Notes under the pieces: model-generated
Told to the model about the DNA's origin: nothing
Databases searched by the model: none
What the model saw: only the letters and a program-made list of their open reading frames with translations
Made by a program: the position numbers and the translations under genes
Shown: positions 10,309 through 21,490 of the stretch, piece after piece
Layout: each line of letters starts with the position of its first letter
Position numbering within the stretch: position 1 is the first letter of the stretch
Source: Lycium barbarum
Lineage: Eukaryota; Streptophyta; Magnoliopsida; Solanales; Solanaceae
Assembly: GCF_019175385.1 (NCBI RefSeq)
Contig: NC_083346.1
Span: 86,008,543-86,072,542, forward strand
Reading direction: 5' to 3'
DNA: 64,000 nt

Positions 10309-11719
10309 TGTTATACCCCGTATTTTTATACGTCAAATGATTCGCAAGCAAATCGACTCAAGTTAAAGACGGGATTATTTTCGGACATGAAATAGGAACC
10401 TTTAATTTTCAATTTTTATTAGTACACAAATTGTTTATAAATTTTATTTAGTGTAGAAATATTATTGGAAATTAGGGACTAATTAATTGTGATTAGATAA
10501 TTAAGTAAGGATTAATGATTTATTAAAATTAATTAATTTAATTATTGGTTGTGGGCCCCACCCAAAAATTAAAAAAAAAGAGAAAAAAAAAACAACAACA
10601 ACAATTCAATCCAAAAAGAAAAAAAAAGAAAGAGCAATATTTCCATGGCTGCTCACGGCCAGCCATGGATGGAGAAAAAAAAATTTGGTTGTTGAGTATT
10701 TTGATCAAGTTTCAAGTGCATTACAAGTTCAAGGAGGTGATAGCAACATTGGATATTGAATTAAGGAAGCAGAAATTGTGAAATTGGAGCAATTAAGTGT
10801 AGAAAAGTCCTCCGAGATAATTAAGGTAAGATTTTCTTGTTTTGTAGTATAATTGTATTAATGGTGTTGTAATGGAAGGATTAAAATTTGATTGGATGAG
10901 ATTGGAAGTAAGAAATTGCATGAAATCGTTGTTATATGAAAGTGTGGGTTGAAAAGGATTAAAAAGGGTTACTGGATTGTTCGAGTTGTTTATGGGCTGA
11001 ATTGTAAGGATTCTATATGAATATTGCTATTGTTGTCATTGTTGGTATTTCTGTGATAACAGGAGGATAATTGGAAATTCGGGCTAGGTGAATATATAGG
11101 GGAAATGCTGCCCGATTTCCATTAAGTCCTTAACTAATGAAAAACCCTAATCGAGAAAGTATAAGTTAAAGAATAAGTTTTATAGGCGATTGGTCACAGA
11201 TTTATAATCTAGGAAGTATAGTTTACTAACGATAGCGTTACTTTTATATTAAATAGGCTAAAGGGGCGACGAAGCGAACGAGATTACAATTAATCGTTAA
11301 CAGGTATGTAAAGCTAACCCTTTTTTTTGGCATGATCTTTATGAAACAAACAGACGACGTGTATATAATTCCAAAGAAGCGCCTATTCTTAGAGACACTA
11401 GGATGGCTAATGTCTTTGATTTCCATAACCTATTTCATTATGTCTTGATACGTGTCTATGATTTCAGGCGTCCTATTTTGATATAATCCATAGTAACATT
11501 CGAAGGGTACTTGATATGACTATTGTCTTGATTTTCAAATGATGGTTCATTTTGATTATTCTATCGAGTCTCAGATATGATTTAGTTTGCATATGGTTCC
11601 TCACTACTCTGCTCGTGCATGCCTCAATATATCTTTCACTGAGTCCCGGGCCGGGTATGTTCTCGTGCACAATTTCGCTGCATTGTTCACCGAGTCCCAT
11701 AATGGGCCGGGTACGGTAT
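10309..11719 (+). mobile_element. 5' LTR of element B, 3'-truncated
   Basis: Starts TGTTATACCCCG and matches the 3' LTR (14885 onward) almost base for base until GGGTACGGTAT at about 11719, where it jumps into unrelated internal sequence. The rest of the LTR, the primer site and gag-pol are deleted. Relative to the 3' LTR it also lacks 105 bp at the AATTCAA word near 10603, the segment that holds the TATA box in the other copy. This copy should therefore be promoter-dead. Confidence 0.85.
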
Positions 11720-14700
11720 TGAAGAAATAACAGTATGATTGAGACAAGGGTACAGAGGAAGAAGAATCGCGACAAATATGAATGTATTGGTAAGACAACT
11801 GGTGAGGTATTGAGGATAAGATTGACCAGAAAGGGTAAAAGGTTAAGAAGTGTTACGCTATAGGATTGATTACGAATAGGATATAATGCGAATATAATGA
11901 GGATTGTTATGAGAATGAGTAAAGCCCAGTGAGGAAGTGACTAAAAGATATGACATGATCTGTGTAACTAAAGTATAAAGGGAAATGTGAAACGGAAAGG
12001 CAAGGTATAGAACGAATGAGAAAGACTTATAAAGTTCTATAGGGAAAGTTCAGAATAAATATTATGCGATAAGGAAAATGAAAGCGAGCACAAGAAAAGA
12101 AGGAGGTAATTAAAAGAAGGAAATAAGAAGAAAGCGAGTGGGATTACAGTGTAGCGATGCGTTATGACAAGTATAGCTAAGAAAACGAGTAATATAAGCA
12201 ACAGAATTGTGAAAGACCAACCTAAAGGAAGATGAGTAACGAGACAGAATGAATGCCAGAAATGACTGGTATGATAAGAACAAATAGGGGTGAACAGAAT
12301 ATGTTTTGAAAATGAGAAAGGGGTTATGTAGAAATAGTGTTTATCGAAGGATACGGGAGTAGCATGAAATTCCTCGTGCATAAAATAAAAGATGGACGTA
12401 GACTGGAGACATGAAAGGAATACTAAATGAAGCACCCAAGACAGACGTAATTAATTGAGTGTGAGTATAGAATAAAAGGGAAATATATAGCTACGCACTT
12501 AAGGTGTAGTACGACGAGAAGGTGATAAGACAAGACCACTATTAAGACGACTTTGATATGATTTTGATTAATTTAGAAGTTAGCGTTGGGTATACCACAA
12601 GAATGAAAGAACATGAGGCATAAAGGAGTACTACGTGTATGTGACTTCACCTTGAAAAATAGTGAAATCCTTACAGGACAAGGATTGTAGATTTGCGAAA
12701 TAACTGAAGTATTGTGAGGTTATTAGAGGAAACAGGTGATATCCGTTGGGATAAAGATAGTGTTATAAGATAGCTTGGGACACTTATCATTAGAATATAA
12801 GTGCTACCGAATAGAGAATTTGAAACGACTATAAGCACTAGCTAATTACTGATTAGAATGAATGGAATGTGGCTTCGGATAAATTGCTACATTAATTACA
12901 TTACTCGAGTACCAACCATCAGATAAAATTTTGTACTATATATCGAGAGTTCTCATCGCCTCGTGATTGTGTTGAGGTTTCATACATAAGAATATAAAGA
13001 AGACATGGATATGGTGCAGTATACCAACTGTATTGGAAAAGAATCATATCAATTTGGAAATTGGAAATGGGGACATAGAGTAGAATATAAATAGATAATG
13101 ATGTAGGTACACCCAAAAGGGGGGAAGCAGATGAGAGAGATGCAAGTGTAAGATGAAAACAACCGACACTGCAACACATTTAATATGGATATTTTAACTT
13201 CAAGTGAGATCCCTTGCTGAGACAAGTTAGTAAGATTTGAAAGCCAGCAATAAACGGATAGAAGTCAAGATGGTATTTGAGACAGTGCTGAGAATTATTG
13301 GTAAAGACCTTGGATAATATGACATCAGAAGGTGAATGCTTATTAAAAGGAAGAATACGACAAGAGAATGGTAACGAGTAACTTAAAAGATATTTTAAGG
13401 GATAGCAAGGGTATACTGGATTAGAAGTTAAGACATTGGCAACAGAGTTATTGTCCAATGATATTGCGACATATAAGTAGCAAAGGAGAAGGGAAAGGAG
13501 AGGAGTATGACAAAATAGACAGCAAGTGAGTTTTAGTATAATAAGATATGTAGAGCAGAATAAACCAGGAGAAGGAAAGACTATGACTAAGATTGGGTGC
13601 ACTTTGTACAAATTGTACAAGAATAGTTATGCAACCTACGAATATTCGTATGCTGAGGACGAGACCAAGTAAGTACTTGATAAGAAGGGTAAGAATTCAG
13701 TAACAACAATGCGGTTGCAATATTTTGGGTACACCAAAGAAAGGTGTAAGATGGTTTGAGGCAAAACTACAGAGATATAATTAGTATTGAGGGCAAAAGC
13801 CATAGTTGAGCCTTGATATCAATTGAAAGAGATAAGAGAAGCATATAGGCTCTACATAAAGACTAGTGAAACGACGCTAAGGTATTTTCTGGACTGATTT
13901 GAGGACCTACCCATACTCGTGTAAAGATTGCAATCGAATGCGTGATAGGAGGACTAAGAGCAAATTTGAGTAAAGAGGCAATAGAAGAGTTTGAGTCAAA
14001 AAAATAGAAAAATGACACGAGATAATATGCCTAAAGTATTGCCAGTTAGGGTAAAGGAAATTACGAAATGATTTAACCGAGACAATCAGAACAAGCGGGT
14101 TACTGGTTACTGGATGACAGTAAAGTTATAATATGAGGGGACCCTAGCGCTATTTGATAGCGAACCCTAAAGATCGAGATCAAGAAGTAAAGGAAAGTGA
14201 TAGTTAAAGACCTTTAAAAGAAAGTCAGAAGGTGACACATGATGCTGAGAATTCCAGAATATGGACTGTAACAGCGGAGTAAAGCAAGATATTGGAGTAC
14301 GAGAATGTTACCCTCTTGGGAAATTTCGTTTTACTTGTAGAACCTGCGAAGGGTCTACAGGTTACTAGAAGCATGCAATACTCCAGGGATATTAAAGTCT
14401 AATGAATCGATGGAGGATGTCTGCGCGTTACAAGATCGTGTTTAAAGATAAGAAGGTAAAGTGAAGTGAATGATACATCTTCTTAAAGGAGTAAGTATAG
14501 AAAGAGAAGGAGTCGAGTTATGACTACGTGCACCATGAGTACAAGTCTGAATCAATCGATTACTATACAACTGAACAGTATGCAGATAAGAGAGACAGTA
14601 ACACTTCAGCAGAATAGCTCGAAACACAGCTGATAACCAACTGTGAAATAAAAAGGAAAGCAAAGACAACGACGTGGAATAATTACCTTGAGAAGCAACA

Positions 14701-14884
14701 GAAGTAGGAAATATTACCGGAATGATTCCGTAGAGATCTGAAATGCCTTATGATAGATTAAAGGAAATCGACCAACGAAAGAGTCATGTGAAGAGTATAG
14801 TTCAGTAAAAGGACGTTTAAGGAAATACTGGGAGTTCAGGACCAGTATAACATTCGAGGACGAATGTTCTAAAGGGGGGAAGGA
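11720..14884 (+). mobile_element. Non-coding 3' internal region of element B
   Basis: About 3.2 kb without credible coding sequence on either strand. The plus strand is strongly purine-rich (AAGGAAA/GAGAAG composition), which creates long but meaningless pyrimidine-rich frames on the minus strand. It ends in the pre-PPT hairpin and polypurine tract, so it is the tail between a deleted pol and the 3' LTR. Long 3' non-coding regions are known in the Tat/Retand branch of Gypsy elements; that placement is only a guess here. Confidence 0.7.
14848..14884 (+). other. Pre-PPT hairpin and polypurine tract of element B
   Basis: ACATTCG-AGGA-CGAATGT hairpin followed by AAAGGGGGGAAGGA and then the LTR start TGTTATACCCC at 14885. 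Confidence 0.85.
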
Positions 14885-15235
14885 TGTTATACCCCATATT
14901 TTTATACGTCAAATGATTCGCAAGTAAATCGACTCAAGTTAAAGACGGGATTATTTTCGGACATGAAATAGGAACCTTTAATTTTCAATTTTTATTAGTA
15001 CACAAATTGTTTATAAATTTTATTTAGTGTAGAAATATTATTGGAAATTAGGGACTAATTAATTGTGATTATATTATTAAGTAAGGATTAATGATTTATT
15101 GAAATTAATTAATTTAATTATTGGTTGTGGGCCCCACCCGAAAATTAAAAACAAAAGAGAAAAAAAAACAACAATTCAAGAAAATCATTTTCATGAGTCA
15201 CTAGGAGTGGACACTTGTCCTTTGGTGAGAAATCA

Positions 15236-15245
15236 TATAAATAGG
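15236..15245 (+). promoter_or_regulatory. TATA box of the B 3' LTR
   Basis: TATAAATAGG in the segment (15173-15277) that is missing from the 5' LTR. Both edges of that segment carry AATTCAA (15173-15179 and 15278-15284). Confidence 0.6.
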
Positions 15246-16304
15246 ATGAATCATGCTATCACATTTCATTTCGCAAGAATTCAATCCAAAAAGAAAAAAA
15301 GAGAAAGAGCAATATTTCCATGGCTGCTCACGGCCAACCATGGATGGAGAAAAAAAATTTTGGTTGTTGAGTATTTTGATCAAGTTTCAAGTGCATTACA
15401 AGTTCAAGGAGGTGATAGCAACATTGGATATTGAATTGAGGAAGAAGAAATTATGAAATTGGAGCAATTAAGTGTAGCAAATTCCTACGAGAAAATTAAG
15501 GTAAGATTTTCTTGTTTTGTAGTATAATTGTATTAATGGTGTTGTAATGGAAGGATTAAAATTTTATTGGATGAAATTGGAAGTAATAAATTGCATGAAA
15601 TCGTTGTTATATGAAAGTGTGGGTTGAAAAGGATTTAAAAGGGTTATTGGATTGTTAGAGTTGTTTATGGGCTGAATTGGAAGGATTCTATATGAATATT
15701 GCTATTGTTGTCATTGTTGGTATTTCTGTGATAACAGGAGGATAATTGGAAATTCGGGCTAGGTGAATATATAGGGGAAATGCTGTCCGATTTCCGTTAA
15801 GTCCTTAACTAATGAAAAACCCTAATCGAGAAAGTATAAGTTAAAGAATAAGTTCTGTAGGCGATTGGTCACAGATTTATGAGCTAGGGAGTATAGTTTA
15901 CTAACGATAGGGTTACTTTTATATTAAATAGGATAAAGGGGCGATGAAGCGAACGAGATTACGATTAATCGTTAACAGATATGTAAAGCTAACCCTTTTT
16001 TTGGCATGATCTTTATGAAACAAACAGACGACGTGTATATGATTCCAAAGAAGCTCCTATTCATAGAGACAATAGGATGGCTAATGTCTTTGATTTCCAG
16101 AACCTATTTCATTATGTCTTGATACGTGTCTATGATTTCAGGCGTCCTATTTTGATATAATCCATAGTAACATTCGAAGGGTACTTGATATGACTATTGT
16201 CTTGATTTTCAAATGATGGTTCATTTTGATTATTCTATCGAGTCTCAGATATGATTTAGTTTGCATATGGTTGCTCACTACTCTGCTCGTGCATGCCTCA
16301 ATAT

Positions 16305-16640
16305 GTCTTTCACTGAGTCCCAGGCCGGGTATGTTCTCGTGCACAGTTTCGCTGCATTGTTCACCGAGTCCCATAATGAGCCGGGTACGGTATATGTATA
16401 TGATTATGGCACCGAGTCCCATAATGGGTCGGGTACGGTATATGTATATGATGATATGATGATATGATTATGGCACCGAGTCCCATGATGGGGTGGTATA
16501 CGTGTACACGATTTTATTCACCGATTCCCATAATGGGCCGGGTACGGCATAAGTATATGATGATATGATAATATGATGACATGATGATATGATAATACGA
16601 TTTTATTCACCGAGTCCCATAATGGGTCGGGTACGGTATA
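16305..16640 (+). repeat. CCCATAATGGG hairpin minisatellite in LTR B
   Basis: About six units of ACCGAGTCCCATAATGGG followed by CCGGGTACGGTAT, separated by ATGATATGAT-type spacers. Each unit can fold as CCC-ATAAT-GGG. Copies lie near 16307, 16363, 16411, 16477, 16521 and 16607. Confidence 0.8.
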
Positions 16641-16762
16641 TGATAATGATATGCATGATTTTGTTTCGTAAGGCACAGGTACAGTGATTTCTCGATTATC
16701 ATACTTGTCTCCTGGAATCTCTACTTCAGTTATGATCTTTCTTATTGTATTTCATGCTTTAT

Positions 16763-16829
16763 ATACTCAGTACATATCTCATACTGGCCCCCTCTTCTTT
16801 GGGGGCTGCGTTTCATGCCCGCAGGTACA
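16763..16829 (+). other. Conserved LTR hairpin module (LTR B)
   Basis: CAGTA/TACTG, then GCCCCC/GGGGGC, then CTGCG/CGCAG ending GCAG|GTACAG at 16821-16830. The CTGAC word of other copies is CTGGC here. A GGGGCCCTGTCCC hairpin follows at 16956-16974. Confidence 0.65.
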
Positions 16830-17102
16830 GATACTCGCTTTGGTGATCCTCCAGGTTAGGACTCTTACTCAGCTGTCTTGGAGTGCTCCATTATTTCGGA
16901 GCCTAGACTTTTGGTACAGATCCTTTTGATGTATATATATGTTTATCCAGGGGTACGGCGGGGCCCTGTCCCGTCATATGTCACTGTTGATACTCTTAGA
17001 GGTCTGTAGATATATGTGTGGGTTGTGTACAGATGTTGTTTGGCTATGTTAGCATGACTTATACTTGGGACGTTCCCATACGTGGTGGCATCCTCGTCGG
17101 CT

Positions 17103-17105
<3 letters not shown>

Positions 17106-17177
<72 letters not shown>
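17106..17177. repeat. (TA)n microsatellite
   Basis: An uninterrupted TA run of about 72 bp inside LTR B. Alternating Ile/Tyr frames read across it are artefacts. Confidence 0.95.
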
Positions 17178-17181
<4 letters not shown>

Positions 17182-18539
17182 GGATGTTGTACGTAGTAGC
17201 AGCCTTGTCGGCGTGCATATGTATTTTGGGATGTTCCCATATGTAGTGGCAGCCTTGTCGACTTGCATATTATGTCATGCTTGATTGATTGTGACTCCTC
17301 AGGAGACAGGTTACCATGATATATACATATGACAGTTCTGAGACGATGTATTGCTTTACAAGTTTCCATATTATGTTAGTTTTGGGTTAATTATAGCTAA
17401 CAGCTACGTATACGAGTGTCCAGCTCGGGCACTAGTCACAGCCTACGGGGTTGGGTTGTGACAGTAATAACCCCCTTTTTTTCACCAGATTGTCCTAGAA
17501 AACTCCAGAAATTAGAAGAGAGAAAGTGAGGGAATCAAAAGTGAGCAATTTTTAAGTAGCGGAGCAGTGGTTTAGGTCTGGGTAACGCATGGTTGTGATT
17601 CTAGTATTGTTTTGCGGTGGATTTTAGCGTGGATATTGAGGATATTGCTGTCTTAACAAGAAAAAAGGTATGAATCTTTCTCTTTTGGTATTATTTATGG
17701 CTTATTTATGGAGACAAAGTCGTTAAATAATTGTGTAGTAAGTTGGTTAGTTATGGAGGTTGGAAAACAGCGTGTGGGCTGTTTTATGGCATATATTGGT
17801 ATGGATAATGATGTTGTTGATGTTGGTATTGTTGTTGTGTTGTTGGTTGCTGGACTATGATTTCGGGCTAGGCATATAAACAGGGGAGATGTTGCCCGAT
17901 TTTCGGCAGAATATAAAGTAGTTTATATTGAAAGCTTAGTACACGTATGCAACGATGAGTCTAACAATAGTGAGAATTCTCTCAAATGTAGATTTACGTA
18001 CGGACGGATAAGCGTAGAAAATAGAAAGTCGCGCAGGTATGTTAAGGCTCGTCCCTTTCTTTCAAAGGCATGATTCCTATGTTATGATTCCATAAATGTT
18101 TTCATAACCTCCTTGTTTTCAAAAGCTAGAAGTTCATGACTCTTGAAGCCTCTTATGATGTTAAATGAAAAATGTTCTATGATGATTGTGATGATGATGA
18201 TGATTCTCTACTAGAAACTCCGAGGCTATGATTTGAGAGCATTATGAAATTATTGAGCCACTCCATGAATCCCTTGATCTTACTTATTGTTGATGGTCTC
18301 ATCTCATGTCATTCGTTCCTTCGAGGTGAGATATAGCGAAGATAACGATTCTATTTTTAGGCTACCTAAGTTCATGATTCTCAAGATTCCCGTCACATCG
18401 TCGATTTCATCTTACGATGGTTAATCCATCAGAAATGATATGATGATAATGGTAAAGCCAATGATAATGTTGATTTCATGTATGTATTTTTTATGTGTGT
18501 ATATGTATGTATGCATTGCATCCCACTGATCAGCTGGGG

Positions 18540-18690
18540 ATAATATCGAGCCTATATGGCCGAGTAAGATAATATCGAGCCTATATGGCCGAGTAAGATA
18601 ACATAGAGTCTCGAAAGGGCTGATTAAGATAACACTGAGTCCCGAAATGGCCGGGTAAGATGACACCGAGCCTACATGGCCGGGTAAGAT
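18540..18690 (+). repeat. GCC-TATAT-GGC hairpin minisatellite in LTR C
   Basis: Five units of about 30 bp, ATCGAGCCTATATGGCCGAG followed by TAAGATA. The first two are nearly identical and the others diverged. Each can fold as GCC-N5-GGC or a close variant. Confidence 0.8.
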
Positions 18691-18942
18691 AATACCATGC
18701 AAGACGCTACGTGTATATATATATCTATATATATATATTACCGCGCCTTAACGGCCTGACAAGATATTATATATGGATATGTATGGAAAAGTTTTTTTTT
18801 AAAGCTAAGCATGCACGGCATTCGCCTTAAAAGGGCATTCAGAAGCATAGATTGATTTCTTTTATATTACTTTATCTTCATACATTCATTATATTATTTT
18901 CCATGTTCGGTATCTCTTACTATGTTACTATTCATGCCTTAC

Positions 18943-19007
18943 ATACTCAGTACATTGCTCGTACTGACGTCCCATATTGTGGACGCTGCGTTCATGCCTG
19001 CAAGTGT
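18943..19007 (+). other. Conserved LTR hairpin module (LTR C)
   Basis: CAGTAC/GTACTG, then CGTCC/GGACG (loop CATATTGT), then CTGCG...TGCAAG, in which the third stem and the GCAG|GT end have decayed. Confidence 0.65.
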
Positions 19008-19102
19008 AGATAGACGAGACAAGGATCTTTCATCGTAGGCTGCCTTCAGGTACTGGTCTCGAGTGGTGGCTCCACTTCTTCCTGGAGCATTGCTGAGTCG
19101 GA

Positions 19103-19104
<2 letters not shown>

Positions 19105-19158
<54 letters not shown>
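19105..19158. repeat. (TA)n microsatellite
   Basis: TA run of about 54 bp in LTR C, at nearly the same place, just before the GGGxCTxTGTCCC hairpin, where other LTRs have TATATAT words. Confidence 0.95.
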
Positions 19159-19161
<3 letters not shown>

Positions 19162-19607
19162 TTGTGTTAAGGGTACGTCGGGGGCTCTGTCCCGACTTGT
19201 ATACTTCAGTCATGTTCATAGAGGCTTTGCAGATAGTTCCTGTGTACAGCTTAGTCATAGTGTGACAGTAGTAATGTCGGCATCATGGGTCCATTATACA
19301 TTTACTTATGCATGATATTATGTTCATATTTTTCCTCTTGATGTTATTGTTGCCATTCGAGACATAGAGGATGTGAGTTATAAGTTGGTTCGCTCGGTTT
19401 CCGCAAGGTGCCGGGTGCCAATCACGCCTTACCCAGGGTGGGGTGTGACATATATTTACAACCCACACATGTCTACAGACCTCTAAGAGTATGACAAAGT
19501 TTATGTAAAAAGATCTGTACCAAAAAAGTTCAAGCTCCGGGACAATAGAGCTTTCCGAGCAGCTAGGCAGAAATCCTAAGCCGGAGGATAACCAAGCTGA
19601 GCGTCTG

Positions 19608-19673
19608 TACCTATGGGCATGAAACGCATCCCCCGAAGAAAGGGGGTCAGTACGAATAGTATACTGAGTATGT
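19608..19673 (-). other. Conserved LTR hairpin module (LTR D)
   Basis: On the minus strand: CAGTA/TACTG, then CCCCC/GGGGG (loop TTTCTTC), then ATGCGTTTCATGCCCATAGG|TACAG, in which the third stem is weakened. Confidence 0.6.
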
Positions 19674-19802
19674 AAGGCATGAAATCAACATATACATAAA
19701 ATCTTGGAAAACATTTGAGACCTATCAATGAATGGGCAAAATAAATGCATCAGTACAGCTATATCGAAGAAAATCATATATCCATAGAAATATCACAACA
19801 TA

Positions 19803-20112
19803 GGCCACAACATCACCCCCTGTCAACTGTGCCATACATATACATATCACGATAAGGGCCACAGCATCACCCCCTATAAACTGTGCCATACATATACACA
19901 TCATAACAAAGGCCACAGCGTCACCCCTTGTCAACTGTGCCATACATATACACATCACAACAAAGGCCACAACATCACCCCCTGTCAACTGTGCCATACA
20001 TATACACATCACAACAAAGGCCACAACGTCACCCCCTGTCAACTGTGCCATATATACACACAACAAAGGTCACAGCGTCACCCGCTGTCAACTCTGCCTT
20101 ATATATACATGA
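19803..20112 (-). repeat. 54-bp minisatellite in LTR D
   Basis: Six copies starting near 19803, 19857, 19911, 19965, 20019 and 20068 (the last shortened). The unit contains ACAGTTGACAGGGGGTGATG on the minus strand. The 54-bp period is a multiple of three, so it gives repetitive spurious peptides on both strands. Confidence 0.85.
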
Positions 20113-21490
20113 ATAATGAAAATGAGTGCAGTGCATAATCAAAATGAAATAATAGAACTCTGTAATGTCACAAAATATCCCTATTCATATATTATACTCA
20201 TCGCATGCATAGGAGTCCAAATAAAAACTATCGCTCTATTCCAACTTGAAGGAACAATTTATAAGGTGAGATCAATAACAATGAAATAAATCGAGAAAAT
20301 AATGAAATAGCTTAACATTTTCACGTCATCGTTGAAATCATATTTGAGACCTTTAAGCATAAAATCATCCTCAACGTAATCCTCATAAAAACATTCTCAT
20401 TTTTAACATCATAAGAAGCTTTAAGAGTTATAACTTCTAGCTTTTGAAATCAAGGAGGTTATGGAAACACTTATGGAATCATACCATATGAATCATGCCT
20501 TTGAAAGAAAGGGACGAGCCTTAACATACCTTTCCGGTCGCCTTAACTCTAACTATTGCACGCTTGTCTTTCCAAGCTCGCCAATCTATATTTATGAAAA
20601 TTAATACTACTGTTAGGACCGTTATCATACGCTTACCTTAAGCCCTTAAATTAATCCCTTTTAAATTTTGCCAAAATTCGGGCAGCATCTCCCCTGTTTA
20701 TGTGCTTAGCCCAAAATTACAATTCAGTAACCAACAATAACAACAACAAGACCAACATCAACCATGTTATTCTCAATACCAAATACTCCATAAAACCTCC
20801 TATATAATATTTATCTACATCTCCACCAATAGTATTAGTATACAGCTATTTAACGGTTCTATCTCCATAAATAATAGGAGATTCATACCTTAATCCTGAT
20901 AATATCGCTATATATTCACTTTTTCCACCTTAAACTTGAACCCCACCCATCGCTATACGATTCTATACTCACAACTATACGTTGCCTGGATCGGAATTTG
21001 GGAATTATAGTTGATCTAGGCTTGAAATTTGGGTTTAGGAGTTGGGGAGCTTTTGAAACATAATTCTCTACTCCGACGTCCATAGCACGCGTTTCTGTTC
21101 TGTCAGCCGAACTTGTAACGTTCATAATTCTCTACTCCGACGTCCTATCAACGAGCGGTTTATTGCGTTGAAAACTAGACTCGACGAACATAACTTTAGG
21201 CATTTGAAACACCTTAAAACACTTGATATGCTAAGAGATATTATGCCCTCAAGTTGGACCAAAATTTTGACACGAAACTTTACCCATCCTTTCTCCAAGT
21301 CGTACTACTCCATTTCTTCCGCTCATTTCCTTATAAAACCTTCTGGTATACCTTATATACATCCTTTACTCCTTAAATATACTTAATAATTCTTGCTCCT
21401 TATATTCCAAAGTGGTTTTACTTAACCATAACTTAACGTACTTATGTTTCAAATTTGATAAGTGCTTCTTCGAAGATACGGGGTGTAACA

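Larger units (their letters stand above)
14885..17463 (+). mobile_element. 3' LTR of element B
   Basis: About 2.58 kb, TGTTATACCCC to GTTGTGACA. It contains a TATA box (15236-15245), AAG|GTAAG (15501), the block GGGGAAATGCTG followed by CCGATTTCC (about 15774), a CCCATAATGGG minisatellite (16305-16640), the hairpin module (16763-16829) and a TA microsatellite (17106-17177). The base after the end begins GTAAT; GTAAC precedes the 5' LTR at 10304-10308, a 4-of-5 match for the target duplication. Confidence 0.88.
17464..19450 (+). mobile_element. Solo LTR C, 3' segment
   Basis: Continues LTR C after element B. It contains AAG|GTATG (17668), GGGGAGATGTTGCCCG plus TTTTCGGCAG (about 17886-17915), GTATGTTAAGGCTCGTCCC (18037), a 30-bp minisatellite (18540-18690), the hairpin module (18943-19007), a TA microsatellite (19105-19158) and the stem TCGGG/CCCGA (19178-19194). 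It ends GGGGTGTGACA at 19450, followed by TATAT, the same five bases as before its start at 9847-9851. Confidence 0.85.
19456..21490 (-). mobile_element. Solo LTR D, main segment
   Basis: Minus-strand LTR starting (right end) TGTTACACCCCG at 21490. The start resembles LTR C through AGAAGCACTTAT. It contains the GGGGAGATGCTGCCCG block (about 20685-20712), a 54-bp minisatellite (19803-20112) and the hairpin module (19608-19673). Left of 19456 lies LTR C; the terminal 269 bp of D are at 9583-9851. No polypurine tract adjoins 21490, so D is a solo LTR. Confidence 0.8.

Noticed and set aside
12037..14669. Several minus-strand frames of 75-146 codons inside element B
   Set aside because: The opposite strand is purine-rich and stop-poor in one direction. 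The peptides are Leu/Phe/Ser-rich low complexity, with no motif and no conservation elsewhere.
17106..17177. Long Ile/Tyr-repeat reading frames on both strands
   Set aside because: They are translations of a TA microsatellite; the same applies at 19105-19158.
19803..20112. Regularly spaced repeat that could look like a CRISPR array
   Set aside because: The whole 54-bp unit repeats, with no unique spacers, and the context is a plant LTR. It is a minisatellite.
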